Of a stretch of 64,000 nt of DNA, positions 9,860 to 19,321 are shown piece by piece. Each line of letters begins with the position of its first letter. The stretch's first letter is position 1. This DNA is from Crocosphaera chwakensis CCY0110. GTDB lineage: Bacteria > Cyanobacteriota > Cyanobacteriia > Cyanobacteriales > Microcystaceae. The position numbers were made by a program, and so were the translations under genes. The notes under the pieces were generated by a model, which ran no database searches, was not told the DNA's origin, and saw nothing but the letters and a program-made list of their open reading frames with translations. The stretch is from NCBI RefSeq assembly GCF_000169335.1, contig NZ_AAXW01000006.1, positions 17,501 to 81,500 of the forward strand, written 5' to 3'.

Positions 9860-11143
9860 ATGACTCTTGATGCACAACAGTTAATCGAATTAGCCCTAAA
9901 AGCTGGTGCTTCTCACGCAGAAGTTTATCAGTCGCGATCGCAATCTCGACCTGTGTTTTTTGAAGCCAACCGTCTCAAACAGCTAGAAAGTTCTAACTCC
10001 GAAGGAACGGCGTTACGGGTGTGGAAAGGAGGATCACCAGGGTTAGCAGTGGCTTACGGAGACGTAGAAAGTGAAGCCTTGGTGGAACAGGCGATCGCTT
10101 TATCTAATCTCAATGATCCTGAAACCATCGAATTACATGAACCCCGTACAGATATTCGGCCTTGTGTTGGTGAAAAAATAACAGTGGAAAAATTGATAGA
10201 AATGGGCAAAGAGGCGATCTCAAAGTTACGTCAAGACTATGCAGAAGTGCTTTGTAGCGGTGAATTTAGCTGTCAAGAGGATTTTGCTTATTTAGTCAAT
10301 TCTTTAGGTCTTCAGTGTGAATACAGTGAGGTTTCTACGGATTTTTATCTAGGGGTGGAATGGGTTAGAGGGGAGGATTTTCTGGCTATTTATGATGGGG
10401 ATCATAGTTACCATGAATTAGGGATTGATCCGATAGTAGAAGGGATTTTACAACGGTTAGCATGGGCAAAGGAGACAGTTACCCCGAAAACGGGGCGTAT
10501 TCCTGTGTTATTTACACCCAACGGCGCAGCCATGTTGTGGGATACGGTGTCTGATGCACTGAATAGTAAAACAGTCTTAGAAAAGGCTTCTCCTTGGAGT
10601 GAGAAACTAGGGGAAACAGTGATTTCTGAGAAGTTAAGTTTATTCCAACAACCCAACCTTGAACCCTATACTTGTCCGTTTGATGATGAGGGGACAGTGA
10701 CGCAAGAATTATCTTTAATTAAACAGGGAAAGTTAGAACAATTTTATAGTGATCGCACTAGAGCAAGATTATTAGGTAATAAAAGTACAGGGAATGGTTT
10801 TCGTTCGAGTTTAGGGAGTTATCCCACTCCTAGTTTAGTTAATTTAATTGTTGAACCTGGAAACAGTCATTTTGATGCCTTAGTTAAACAGTTAGATAAT
10901 GGTATTATTGTGGATCAAATTTTAGGCGGTGGGGCAGATATTTCGGGGGATTTTTCTATTAATGTTGATTTAGGCTATGGTGTAAAAAATGGAATAATTA
11001 CGGGAAGAGTTAAAGATACAATGGTGACAGGTAATGTGTATCAAGTGTTAAAAGAAGTTATTGCTTTAGGGAATGATTCTCGTTGGATAGATTCTTGTTT
11101 GACTCCTTCTTTATTGGTAGAAGGGTTATCAGTGACGGGTTAA
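9860..11143 (+). CDS. TldD/PmbA family protein (PmbA-like)
   Basis: 427 residues with the PmbA layout: N-terminal ALKAGASHAEVYQSRS block, a middle domain with KTGRIPVLFTPNGAAML, and a C-terminal domain with LIVEPGNSHFDALVKQLDNGIIV and GDFSINVDLGYGVKNG. TldD/PmbA complexes degrade or mature peptides. The catalytic HExxxH is carried by TldD, and I see none here, which fits the PmbA partner role. No TldD gene is next to it. The start at MTLDAQQ follows a weak GGTAAG. Confidence 0.88.
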   Translation: MTLDAQQLIELALKAGASHAEVYQSRSQSRPVFFEANRLKQLESSNSEGTALRVWKGGSPGLAVAYGDVESEALVEQAIALSNLNDPETIELHEPRTDIRPCVGEKITVEKLIEMGKEAISKLRQDYAEVLCSGEFSCQEDFAYLVNSLGLQCEYSEVSTDFYLGVEWVRGEDFLAIYDGDHSYHELGIDPIVEGILQRLAWAKETVTPKTGRIPVLFTPNGAAMLWDTVSDALNSKTVLEKASPWSEKLGETVISEKLSLFQQPNLEPYTCPFDDEGTVTQELSLIKQGKLEQFYSDRTRARLLGNKSTGNGFRSSLGSYPTPSLVNLIVEPGNSHFDALVKQLDNGIIVDQILGGGADISGDFSINVDLGYGVKNGIITGRVKDTMVTGNVYQVLKEVIALGNDSRWIDSCLTPSLLVEGLSVTG

Positions 11144-11252
11144 GAAAGTTAGGTGTTAGATTTTTTTAATCGAGGAAAAATTTATGATAATGCCACATTC
11201 TTAACCAATTTTTAATTGACTTACTCTATAGGATATTTTTGAAGAAAAGTTT

Positions 11253-11567
11253 ATGAATAACCATAATAGCGATAATGACTTAGACCAATTAAAAACTAAT
11301 TTATTTAACCTTGGTTGTGGATTTTTAGCATTAACTTGTCTTGTTTTTGTTTTTATGTGGGGTGGTAATATAGCACCTATTTTGTCTTTAGAAACATCTT
11401 TGGATTCTGAAACTTTTTATGAATTAAAAAATGAAGGAACTGAATCAATTATTAAATCTTTGCAATTTTTAGCCACAGGTTTTGGTGGGGTTACTATTTT
11501 ATTGAATGTTTATTACGCTGCCAAACGCGCAACCGCATTAGAAAAGACAGCACAAGCAGCAAGCAGC
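11253..11567 (+). pseudogene. 5' fragment of a pentapeptide-repeat membrane protein, cut by IS66
   Basis: 105 codons remain. There is a hydrophilic start, a membrane helix (residues about 18-38), a second hydrophobic segment ending in TILLNVYYAAKRATALEKT, and then the coding frame runs directly into the inverted repeat of the IS66 element. This two-helix N-terminus followed by AKRAxALEKTAQ is typical of cyanobacterial membrane-anchored pentapeptide-repeat proteins. As it stands, translation would continue 20 codons into the element and stop at 11627. The matching 3' fragment lies beyond the element. Confidence 0.75.
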
Positions 11568-13089
11568 GTAAGGATTCAGGTGGCAAATATTGACAAACAG
11601 GCTGACTGCGCTAAAGTAACGGTATGAGTCAAACTGAACCAGGAGTACAGTTAAATCCAGACGAATTAAACCAACTGTCAAAATCTGGGTTGGTACAAAT
11701 TATCTTGGCTCAACAGAAACTTATCGAGCAGCTACAAAAAGAAATAGAAAAATTAAAGCTCAGTCGTAATTTAGATAGCCAAACCTCATCAAAACCCCCA
11801 TCAACAGACTTATTGAAAAAGTCTGAGAAGGCTAAAACAACTGAAGACGATAAGGATAAGAAAAGAAAACCAGGGGGACAACCTGGACATAAGGGAAAAA
11901 CAAGGAAAGGCTTTGGGAGAATTGACAGAATTCAAATCTTGCAACCATCAATATGTAGTCACTGTGGTCAAACAGAATTATTAATAGAACCAGTGAAAGT
12001 TGATTCTCAGCAGGTAGCACAACTGGTAGATAAACCCATTGAGGTAGTAGAATATCATCGTCATCATTGTCGCTGTGGGCATTGTGGTGAAGTGACCAAA
12101 GCGAATTGGTCGCCCAAGACCGTCCCAGGACAAGATTTAGGAGTGAAGTTACAAGCTTTTCTGGGATGGTTAGGGAATTATGGACATCTACCTTATGAAA
12201 AGCAACAAGAGATGTTGTGGGAGTTAGGGCAAATTGAGATAGGTATGGGGACCATCGTAGCCACCAATCAACGAGTAGAAACAGCCATTAATCCGTCGGT
12301 TGAACAATTATCCAAGTGGGTCAAAGTAGAACAACCCCCAATTCATGTTGATGAAACACCCTGGCCAGTGAAGGGAGTCAAAGAATGGTTGTGGGTATTT
12401 ACCAATCAACTTTTCTGCCTGTTTCGGGCTGCTGATACTAGGGGGCGTAAGGAATTAGAAGATCAGTTAGGCCATGAATATGGTGGTGTTTTAAGTAGTG
12501 ATGATTTGGGAGTTTACAATGGTTATACTGTTGTTGCTCAACAGAAATGTTTGGCACATTTACGCCGTCACTTTCAGCGATTAATAAAAACTCCAGGTCA
12601 ATATAACAAAACCATCGGTCAAACTTTTCTCAAATTAATTGATGAAGCTTTCCGTCATTATCGTATTTGGCAAAACGATAAGAATAGGCATGGTTATCAA
12701 GTTTGGGCAAGACAATTCAAAGATAAGATAAAGATAGCCACAGAAGAATGGAAGCCTAAAGCCGGTTATGAAGCCGGAAAACTTTTGCGAAACCTTCGGC
12801 AAAAGGCAGAGCAATGGTGGTATTTTCTGGAGCATCCAGAGATCCCCCCTGATAATAATCTTGCTGAAAGATCCTTAAGATTAGCCATCACGAAACGGAA
12901 AGTTAGTGGGGGTTCAAGAAGCATGGAACGATTTAAACAAACAGCTAACTTATTGACGGTTATTCAAACTTGTCGTCGTCAAGAACGTTCGGTGATTGAT
13001 TTTTTCGAGAAGTCATTAATAGCCAAAGTCGGTCATCCGAATTGTTTGTTTCCTTCCCTAATTCCTAACTTCTAGACCTGAATCCTTAC
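11568..13089 (+). mobile_element. IS66-family insertion sequence (single-gene type)
   Basis: A 1522-base element bounded by perfect 14-base inverted repeats, GTAAGGATTCAGGT at 11568-11581 and its complement at 13076-13089. The GTAA terminus is typical of IS66. It carries only the large transposase, as in the ISBst12-type subgroup that lacks tnpA and tnpB. No 8-base target duplication is visible: CAAGCAGC lies before the left end and GAGAAATG after the right end. Confidence 0.9.
11624..13075 (+). CDS. IS66-family transposase (TnpC-like)
   Basis: 483-residue DDE transposase. Order of parts: an N-terminal leucine-rich coiled coil (LVQIILAQQKLIEQLQKEIEK), a basic linker with KRKPGGQPGHKGK, a Cys/His zinc-binding segment (CSHCGQ and CRCGHCG at about residues 110-150), then the catalytic core with IHVDETPW, VLSSDDLG and NNLAERSLR giving the three acidic residues. 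It appears intact. The start codon overlaps the stop of the interrupted host gene frame by 4 bases. Confidence 0.95.
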   Translation: MSQTEPGVQLNPDELNQLSKSGLVQIILAQQKLIEQLQKEIEKLKLSRNLDSQTSSKPPSTDLLKKSEKAKTTEDDKDKKRKPGGQPGHKGKTRKGFGRIDRIQILQPSICSHCGQTELLIEPVKVDSQQVAQLVDKPIEVVEYHRHHCRCGHCGEVTKANWSPKTVPGQDLGVKLQAFLGWLGNYGHLPYEKQQEMLWELGQIEIGMGTIVATNQRVETAINPSVEQLSKWVKVEQPPIHVDETPWPVKGVKEWLWVFTNQLFCLFRAADTRGRKELEDQLGHEYGGVLSSDDLGVYNGYTVVAQQKCLAHLRRHFQRLIKTPGQYNKTIGQTFLKLIDEAFRHYRIWQNDKNRHGYQVWARQFKDKIKIATEEWKPKAGYEAGKLLRNLRQKAEQWWYFLEHPEIPPDNNLAERSLRLAITKRKVSGGSRSMERFKQTANLLTVIQTCRRQERSVIDFFEKSLIAKVGHPNCLFPSLIPNF

Positions 13090-13383
13090 GAGAAATGTTG
13101 TTTCAAAAAAGCAAAGCTAGACGCTACAAATGTTACTGATACAATTTTTTTAGAGTGTAACCTAAAACACGCAGAATTCAAAGTAGAAAAAGGACTTGAT
13201 AGTTCATGTTTTTCTTTGCACAAATCAGAAATACAAGGAACAGTTTTTCCTATTTCTCATTCGTTTACTGATGAACAAATATTCTTAATTCAAAAAAAGA
13301 TAGAAGATGCTATTGGAGACGAAACAACTATATTGTCTAGTCACTTAAAAATGCCTGAGAGTTGGAAGAAAAGTAATAAATAA
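13090..13383 (+). pseudogene. 3' fragment of the pentapeptide-repeat protein
   Basis: Right after the IS66 inverted repeat an open frame of 97 codons runs to the stop at 13381-13383 with no start codon of its own. Its beginning, AKLDATNVTDTIFLECNL, shows five-residue periodicity of the A(N/D)LxX type, fitting pentapeptide repeats. It continues into a non-repeat tail ending PESWKKSNK. It pairs with the 11253-11567 fragment, but the central part expected for such proteins is missing, so the insertion came with a deletion. Confidence 0.65.
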
Positions 13384-13394
13384 TAATAATCTAA

Positions 13395-14012
13395 TTATGA
13401 TCTTTTTCCTTGGAATATTTGATTAATCGTTAACTCTAATTCAGGAAAAGTTAAAGATTTAATTGGCTCATTATCTCTAAAATATTTAACTTAATATTCA
13501 CCATCAATCAGATTATAAATAGAAATAGTCGGCTTTTTAGGATTACCAATATAACGAGAACCACCAATCCCTAAATAATCTACAATCCAATATTCATTAA
13601 TGCCAATTTCCTCATAATCTCTTAATTTTGTCAGATAATCGTCACGCCAGTTACTACTCACAATTTCTATCACTAAAGGAATTGATTTACCTTTAGTTAA
13701 CGTTGAATATTTTTCCCATAATGGTTCCTCTTCCAATACATTTCTATCCACAACTAAAACATCAGGTAAATAACCAGTATTTTCATTTAAAACTTTTACT
13801 ATTGCTTGTTTAGGTAAAAAATAATCTAAGTTTTTTTGTCTAAATAAACAAGCAAATTCAACTGCCAAAAAACCTGAAATTTCTTCATGTTTTCCCTTGG
13901 GTTGTATTTCAATAACAACTCCTTTGTGTAATTCATAACGACTGTTTTCTGGTTTCCAGTCTAGAAACTCAGAAAAAGTCATTAAGTTAGGTGCAATTTT
14001 AGCTTCTATCAT
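13395..14012 (-). pseudogene. Uma2-family endonuclease-fold protein with a premature stop
   Basis: The open part (14012 to 13491, 173 residues) is a DUF820/Uma2 protein of the PD-(D/E)XK fold: FSEFLDWKPENSRYELHKGVVIE, YLPDVLVVD (active-site Asp), LVIEIVSS (Glu) and DYEEIGINEYWIVD. Family members normally continue after the DGEY motif. Here a TAA follows DGEY. The same frame then goes on with KYFRDNEPIKSLTFPELEL and ends at 13395, giving 205 residues, the usual length. A single CAA-to-TAA change would explain it. The shortened protein keeps the catalytic residues and could still work. Confidence 0.78.
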
Positions 14013-14016
14013 CTTT

Positions 14017-15333
14017 CTAAATTATCTCATCAATAGCTTTAGGAACCGCAGAAGTTAATACTTCATGACCTGTTTCTGTGACTAAAATATCATCCTCAAT
14101 TCTAATACCAATACCGCGCCATCTTTCAGGAATTTCAGGTTGTCCTTCTGCTGGTTTAATATCCTTACCGATGTAAATTCCTGGTTCTACCGTCAAAACA
14201 TGACCGGGTAGCAACGGATGCCAGTTTTCTTCGTCTTTTTTATAAATCCCTGCATCATGCACATCTAACCCTAACCAATGACCGGTTTTGTGCATATAAA
14301 AAGGTTTATATTTTTCTTCTTTAATTATTTCTTCCAAGTCACCTTTCAATAACCCTAAATCAATTAATCCTTGAACTAAAACACAAACAGCAATATCATG
14401 AAATTCATTATAGGGGTTTCCAGGTTTGACTTCTTCAATGGCTTTTAATTGCGCTTCTAAAACTAACTCGTAAATTGCTTTTTGTTCCCCTGTAAATTTC
14501 CCATTGACTGGAAAAGTTCGAGTAATATCTCCATTATAATAATTATAGGAACAACCAGCATCAATTAATAATAAATCGTTCTCTTGAATCTGACGATTAT
14601 TTTCAATATAGTGGAGGATACAAGCATTAGAACCGGAGGCAACAATAGAAGGATAAGCCGGGCCTATTCCTCCATGAAGTTTAAAAGTATGCTCAATTTC
14701 TGCTTGAATTTGATACTCGTAATGGCCTACTTTAACAAATTCTCTAGCGCGGTTGTGTGCAGCAGCAGAAATGTCCATCGCTTGACGTAACATTTTTAAT
14801 TCTGAGGCACTTTTAACCTGTCGCATTGGATGTAAAATAGGGTTTGTATCTTCAATGGCAACTGGTCCAGTTCCTCGCTTGGGATAAGTGGCCATTAATC
14901 GTTGCCAATGAGATAAAATAACTTCATTAAAATGCTTATCTCGTCCTAAATGATAATAGATACGGTCAGCTTTCTTGAGATAGTCAGGTAATTTTTCATT
15001 TAATTCTGTGATGGGATAAGCAATATCTGCGCCATACTTTTCTTTGGCCGCTTCTACCCCACACCGATAACCAGTCCATGTCTCTTTTTCGGGGTCTTTG
15101 GGTTGTACAAATAGGATAAAATGGTGTTCTTCGTGATGAGGGGCAAATACGGCCACTGCTTCGGGTTCATTAAACCCTGTTAAGTAGAAAAAGTCACTAT
15201 CTTGGCGAAATATATACTCTACATCATTGTGCATTACTGCTGTGGGTGCGCTGCGAAAAATGGCCGTTCCTTGGCCTATCTTTTGCATTAATTTTTTTCT
15301 ACGCTGGCGGTATTCGCTGCTATCAATTCCCAT
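14017..15333 (-). CDS. pepP: Xaa-Pro aminopeptidase
   Basis: Dinuclear manganese aminopeptidase P that removes N-terminal residues preceding proline. The 438-residue protein has the N-terminal AMP_N domain (to about residue 170, with FYLTGFNEPEAV). A pita-bread catalytic domain follows, carrying the metal ligands in LLIDAGCSYNYYNGDITRTFP (two Asp), HKTGHWLGLDVHD (His), LTVEPGIYI (Glu) and GIRIEDDI (Glu). All expected ligands are present. It stands 4 bases upstream of the Uma2 pseudogene on the same strand. Cytosolic. Confidence 0.95.
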   Translation of the reverse strand: MGIDSSEYRQRRKKLMQKIGQGTAIFRSAPTAVMHNDVEYIFRQDSDFFYLTGFNEPEAVAVFAPHHEEHHFILFVQPKDPEKETWTGYRCGVEAAKEKYGADIAYPITELNEKLPDYLKKADRIYYHLGRDKHFNEVILSHWQRLMATYPKRGTGPVAIEDTNPILHPMRQVKSASELKMLRQAMDISAAAHNRAREFVKVGHYEYQIQAEIEHTFKLHGGIGPAYPSIVASGSNACILHYIENNRQIQENDLLLIDAGCSYNYYNGDITRTFPVNGKFTGEQKAIYELVLEAQLKAIEEVKPGNPYNEFHDIAVCVLVQGLIDLGLLKGDLEEIIKEEKYKPFYMHKTGHWLGLDVHDAGIYKKDEENWHPLLPGHVLTVEPGIYIGKDIKPAEGQPEIPERWRGIGIRIEDDILVTETGHEVLTSAVPKAIDEII

Positions 15334-15597
15334 AACACTCTATTTTACATTTTCTATCTTATTAGCATAACTTAAAAACTTCTGAAAAGGTAGGAATTTG
15401 AGTTTGAACTTATCCCTGAGTGCAGTCCAACGGATAATACTGAAGTTTGATATACTCTTCAATAAGTTAATAGAAAATATTTATCATTGAAATAGACATG
15501 ATTGCGTTCATAAAAGTTAACGGTAACTAATATTAATAAAATCTTAAACAATTAATATAAATTTATCCTAGCTTTTTTTTAGTGCTTGTATTATCCT

Positions 15598-16113
15598 ATG
15601 AAAAAAACATTACTAATTTCTGGTTTTGAAAAGAAAATGAATATCACTACATTGTTCAAATCTATTCCTGTATTTGCTTGTTTTACTATTTTTTTTTTAT
15701 CTCATCCTTCTGTCGTAAAAGCTTCTCCTTTATCCCCATCTAATCATACGAAGCAAATTAGTGATAAGGCAATGCCTACCCATGAAACTAATGGTATTTG
15801 TTATCAGTTTGGAGGGTGTAAACAGTCAGGGGAAAATTTAAGTTGTGCTGTTTTATTAACCAGTTTAACACAAGACTATGGTATGCACGTTAGTCAAATT
15901 TCCGCAAGAATAATTGATTTAGGAGGCAATCAATATTCTCCTAGTTATTTTCAATTTGGCGACTATGGAAAAACCTTTCATAGTACTTATCTTAATCTTG
16001 TCGAAGGTGTACCTTTAAAGATTGTTATTCATTTTCAAGGCGTTGGTACTAAAATGAATGGTGCATCATTAATACAATTTGGAGATGGTAGATTAAAAAA
16101 TTTGTCTTTCTAA
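15598..16113 (+). CDS. Secreted protein of unknown function
   Basis: Unrecognised. The frame can start at ATG 15598 or at ATG 15637; no strong ribosome-binding site decides. The second start gives a compact signal peptide (MNITTLFKSIPVFACF, hydrophobic core, cleavage after VKA). The mature part of about 125 residues has three cysteines (ICYQFGGC and LSCAV) and beta-rich segments such as SPSYFQFGDYGKTF and LKIVIHFQGVG. It resembles small periplasmic beta-sandwich proteins but no family can be named. Flanking genes are unrelated and convergent or divergent. Confidence 0.6.
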   Translation: MKKTLLISGFEKKMNITTLFKSIPVFACFTIFFLSHPSVVKASPLSPSNHTKQISDKAMPTHETNGICYQFGGCKQSGENLSCAVLLTSLTQDYGMHVSQISARIIDLGGNQYSPSYFQFGDYGKTFHSTYLNLVEGVPLKIVIHFQGVGTKMNGASLIQFGDGRLKNLSF

Positions 16114-16243
16114 AATTTCTAAAGGTAAGTACTGCCTACCTTACTATTTTTTTGTAGTGCATTCTCCAGAAGAAACTAAATAGACTAATATCCCTATAAT
16201 TGAAGTAAATAAAAGATTATTATATTAACAATTAATATTAATT

Positions 16244-16271
16244 CTGACTCCTGACTCCTGACTCCTGACTC
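16244..16271. repeat. Heptamer tandem repeat (CTGACTC x4)
   Basis: Four perfect copies of CTGACTC in a row, located 8 bases past the stop of the gamma-glutamyltransferase homologue. The unit and the placement just outside a coding region match the short tandemly repeated sequences of cyanobacteria. No spacer sequences, so not a CRISPR. Confidence 0.88.
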
Positions 16272-16279
16272 CTCACCCA

Positions 16280-17872
16280 TTAATAACCTAATGCTAAACC
16301 ATCAGCACGAGGTTCTGAACCTGCTATAAAAACACCGTTATTTTTTAAGATCATTTGACCTTTTCCAAACATAGTTTCAGGGGCCAATTTAACATCATGG
16401 CCTCTTTCCCTTAACCCTTCAATTATTTCAGCAGGTGTACCCCTTTCTAAAAGTATTCTATTTCCTTCTAAAAATCGCCATCTAGGGGCATCTAAGGCAG
16501 CTTGAGGATTCATTTGATAATCAGTTAAATTAACAACCATTTGTAGGTGTCCTTGGGGTTGCATAGGCGCACCCATTACGCCAAACGGTCCGAGAGGTTG
16601 ATTATCTTTGGTTAAAAAACCGGGAATAATGGTATGAAAAGGACGTTTATTGGGTGCGATTTGATTAGGATGACCTTTTTCTAAGGTAAAAGCTGATCCT
16701 CTATTATGTAAAGAAATTCCTGTTTCTGGAACTAAAATTCCACTACCGAAACTATCATAATTCGATTGAATAAAAGACACCATTAAATCTGCATCTGCGG
16801 TACATAAATAAACCGTTCCTCCTTGTGGGATTCCAGGATTAGCTAAAGGAATAGCTTTATTTGTAATTAATTTTTGACGTTGTTTTGCATAATTTTTATC
16901 TAGTAAGTTTTCATTAGAAATGTTCATGAAATCAGCATCCCCGACATAAATATAAGCATCAGCAAATGCTAATTTCATAGATTCTATTTGATAGTGGAAA
17001 CTTTCGACAGAATCACGATTATACTGTTCAAGGTTGAAATTTTCTACAATATTTAAAGCCATTAATGCAGCAATTCCTTGGCTATTAGGGGGAATTTCCC
17101 AGACTTTTAATTGTTTGTATTCAGTGGCAATAGGTTCAACCCATAAAGGGGTATAATTAGCTAAATCTTCAGCCGTTAAATAACCTCCTGTATCGGCTGA
17201 AAAATTGTTTATTTTTTCTGCTATTTTTCCTTGATAAAAACTCTCTCTTCCCGTCTTAGCAATTTCTTCTAAGGTTTCAGCATGGAGAGAACTGCCCCAG
17301 ATTTCTCCTGCTTTCGGCGCACGATTTTTAGGAAAGAAAACTTGTTGAAAATATTGATATTCAGGTCTTTTTTTTGTGAGATAAACTGCTTCTTTGCGTC
17401 GCCATATTGCTGCGGTAACGGGAGAAACAGGAAAGCCATTTTTAGCGTAACGAATGGCAGGAATAAACAACTGTTCAAAAGTTAGTTTTCCCCACCGTTT
17501 CCAAACTTCATACCACACAGAAACTGCACCAGGAACCGTTACTGTTAACCAGCCTAACTCTGGCATTTTTTCTAAACTAGAAAAAGCTTCTAATGATAAA
17601 TTTTTGGGGCTTTTTCCTGACCCATTAATACCTTGTAACTTTCCATCCCAAACTAAAGCAAACGCATCTCCACCGATACCATTAGAAGTGGGTTCAACCA
17701 CTGTTAAAGTAATAGCGGTAGCAATGGCTGCATCGACCGCATTTCCTCCTGCTTGAAACATTTCTATTCCTGCTAGTGTAGCTAAGGGTTGACTGGTAGC
17801 AACAGTACAATTTTTAGCTAAAATAACACGACGTTGAGACGCATAAGGATAAGCATTAAAATTAAATTGCAT
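16280..17872 (-). CDS. Gamma-glutamyltransferase family protein (Ntn hydrolase)
   Basis: 530-residue autoprocessing Ntn hydrolase homologue, acting on gamma-glutamyl bonds or related amides. The large-subunit start ATSQPLATLAGIEMFQAGGNAVDAAIA and SNGIGGDAF are typical. The presumed cleavage Thr is in GGTVYLCTADADLMVSFIQSNYD rather than the classic TTHxSVVD. Downstream SGILVPETGISLHNRG and GVMGAPMQPQGHLQMVVN agree with the family. The variant active site also fits oxamate amidohydrolase-type members, so glutathione as substrate is not certain. No signal peptide, so likely cytosolic. Confidence 0.88.
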   Translation of the reverse strand: MQFNFNAYPYASQRRVILAKNCTVATSQPLATLAGIEMFQAGGNAVDAAIATAITLTVVEPTSNGIGGDAFALVWDGKLQGINGSGKSPKNLSLEAFSSLEKMPELGWLTVTVPGAVSVWYEVWKRWGKLTFEQLFIPAIRYAKNGFPVSPVTAAIWRRKEAVYLTKKRPEYQYFQQVFFPKNRAPKAGEIWGSSLHAETLEEIAKTGRESFYQGKIAEKINNFSADTGGYLTAEDLANYTPLWVEPIATEYKQLKVWEIPPNSQGIAALMALNIVENFNLEQYNRDSVESFHYQIESMKLAFADAYIYVGDADFMNISNENLLDKNYAKQRQKLITNKAIPLANPGIPQGGTVYLCTADADLMVSFIQSNYDSFGSGILVPETGISLHNRGSAFTLEKGHPNQIAPNKRPFHTIIPGFLTKDNQPLGPFGVMGAPMQPQGHLQMVVNLTDYQMNPQAALDAPRWRFLEGNRILLERGTPAEIIEGLRERGHDVKLAPETMFGKGQMILKNNGVFIAGSEPRADGLALGY

Positions 17873-18004
17873 AATAATTTGATCTACAGAAGATTGCTTA
17901 TTTTAAAAACTATTTTTTTATGAGTATTCCTTGTTTAAGAACGATCTAAAAAAATTCTAATAATTTATCTCTGCTCTTAACTCCTACCATAAAATTGATA
18001 GCAA

Positions 18005-19210
18005 ATGAAATATAAATTATCAAAATTGATGGAAACCACCATAAAAATTAACCCTACTCCTAAAACTCCTGATAACGAAACATTTATTAATATACTCTCT
18101 CCTCAAGGTGCAAATATTATCCTCGGTGAACAAACAGTCGAAAGTTTAGTTATGCCTCTTGAACCCTCTCCTACCACCATGTTCGGTCCGAGAGGAGCCT
18201 GTTTAGTCTCTGAAGAAGGCCCATTATGGGTATGTGATACCGGTCATCATCGTTTGTTAGGGTGGAAACATCGCCCCGAAACCGATGGTCAACCAGCAGA
18301 CTGGGTGATTGGTCAACCGGACTTTTATCACGAAGGCCAAAACGCCAAAGGGACCCCCCAAGCGAATACGGTGAGTGTTCCCACAGGTATCTGTGCTTGT
18401 GGGAAAGGGTTAGTGGTAGCCGATGCTTGGAATCATAGGGTTTTAATTTGGAAAAAATTACCCCAAGATAATAATATTCCTGCGGATATTGTTTTAGGAC
18501 AAGCCGACTTTCACCATAACCAAGTTAACCGAGGAGAAACAGATACCGCAGCCGATAGAATGCACTGGCCTTATGGAGTCATGTATCATCAAGGACGCTT
18601 ATTCGTAGCTGACACAGGCAACCGTCGGGTGTTGGTGTGGAATGAACTACCTACTCATAACGGACAACCAGCAGACTATGTTCTCGGACAAGTTGAGATG
18701 AACCGACGAGACGAAAATGGGGGAGGAAGTCCTACTGCGAGTAGTATGCGCTGGCCCCATGCTTTGGCTATTTGGCAGGATAACTTAGTGTTAGCTGATG
18801 CTGGTAATAACCGTTTGATGATTTGGGAGGGAATACCTACGGAAAATAATACCCCTTGTTGTCTAGTCTTAGGACAAAGCAACTTTCAAGGGTCTGAGTT
18901 AAACCAGGGTGGTTATTTTCCCACCTTTAGCAGCCTCAGTATGCCCTATGGAATAGCAGTTATGGAAAAATGGTTAATAGCTGCGGATACAGCTAATTCT
19001 CGCTTGGTAGGATGGACTGATGAGTTAACAATGGGAAAAATAGCCCAGGGGTTAACGGGACAATCTCATTTTCGTAGTAAGAGTGAAAATCGTTCGTATG
19101 GTAGGCCGACTCGTCAAAGTTTGAGTTGGCCTTATGGTATTACAGTTTGTGGTGAAATGGCGGTTATTGCTGATTCTGGTAACAACCGTGTCTTGTTGTG
19201 GGGTTTTTAA
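18005..19210 (+). CDS. NHL-repeat beta-propeller protein
   Basis: 401 residues with about six spaced motifs of the form (V/A)ADxGNxRVLxW: VCDTGHHRLLGW, VADAWNHRVLIW, VADTGNRRVLVW, LADAGNNRLMIW, AADTANSRLVGW and IADSGNNRVLLWGF. This predicts a six-bladed NHL beta-propeller, a binding platform. No signal peptide or catalytic motif is visible, so a cytosolic scaffold role is inferred. Similar NHL genes occur near nitrogen-fixation genes in some cyanobacteria, but no nif gene is present here. Start could be the METTIK Met eight residues in. Confidence 0.85.
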   Translation: MKYKLSKLMETTIKINPTPKTPDNETFINILSPQGANIILGEQTVESLVMPLEPSPTTMFGPRGACLVSEEGPLWVCDTGHHRLLGWKHRPETDGQPADWVIGQPDFYHEGQNAKGTPQANTVSVPTGICACGKGLVVADAWNHRVLIWKKLPQDNNIPADIVLGQADFHHNQVNRGETDTAADRMHWPYGVMYHQGRLFVADTGNRRVLVWNELPTHNGQPADYVLGQVEMNRRDENGGGSPTASSMRWPHALAIWQDNLVLADAGNNRLMIWEGIPTENNTPCCLVLGQSNFQGSELNQGGYFPTFSSLSMPYGIAVMEKWLIAADTANSRLVGWTDELTMGKIAQGLTGQSHFRSKSENRSYGRPTRQSLSWPYGITVCGEMAVIADSGNNRVLLWGF

Positions 19211-19321
19211 AAAGAAGAAATTCAATTGAGGGCAAATCGCTGAAATTACTACACCATAAGGTATTTAGCGATTGCTCTTGCCGAGAGTGATTGAAGAGGG
19301 TTATTAAGACCCTACATAATA

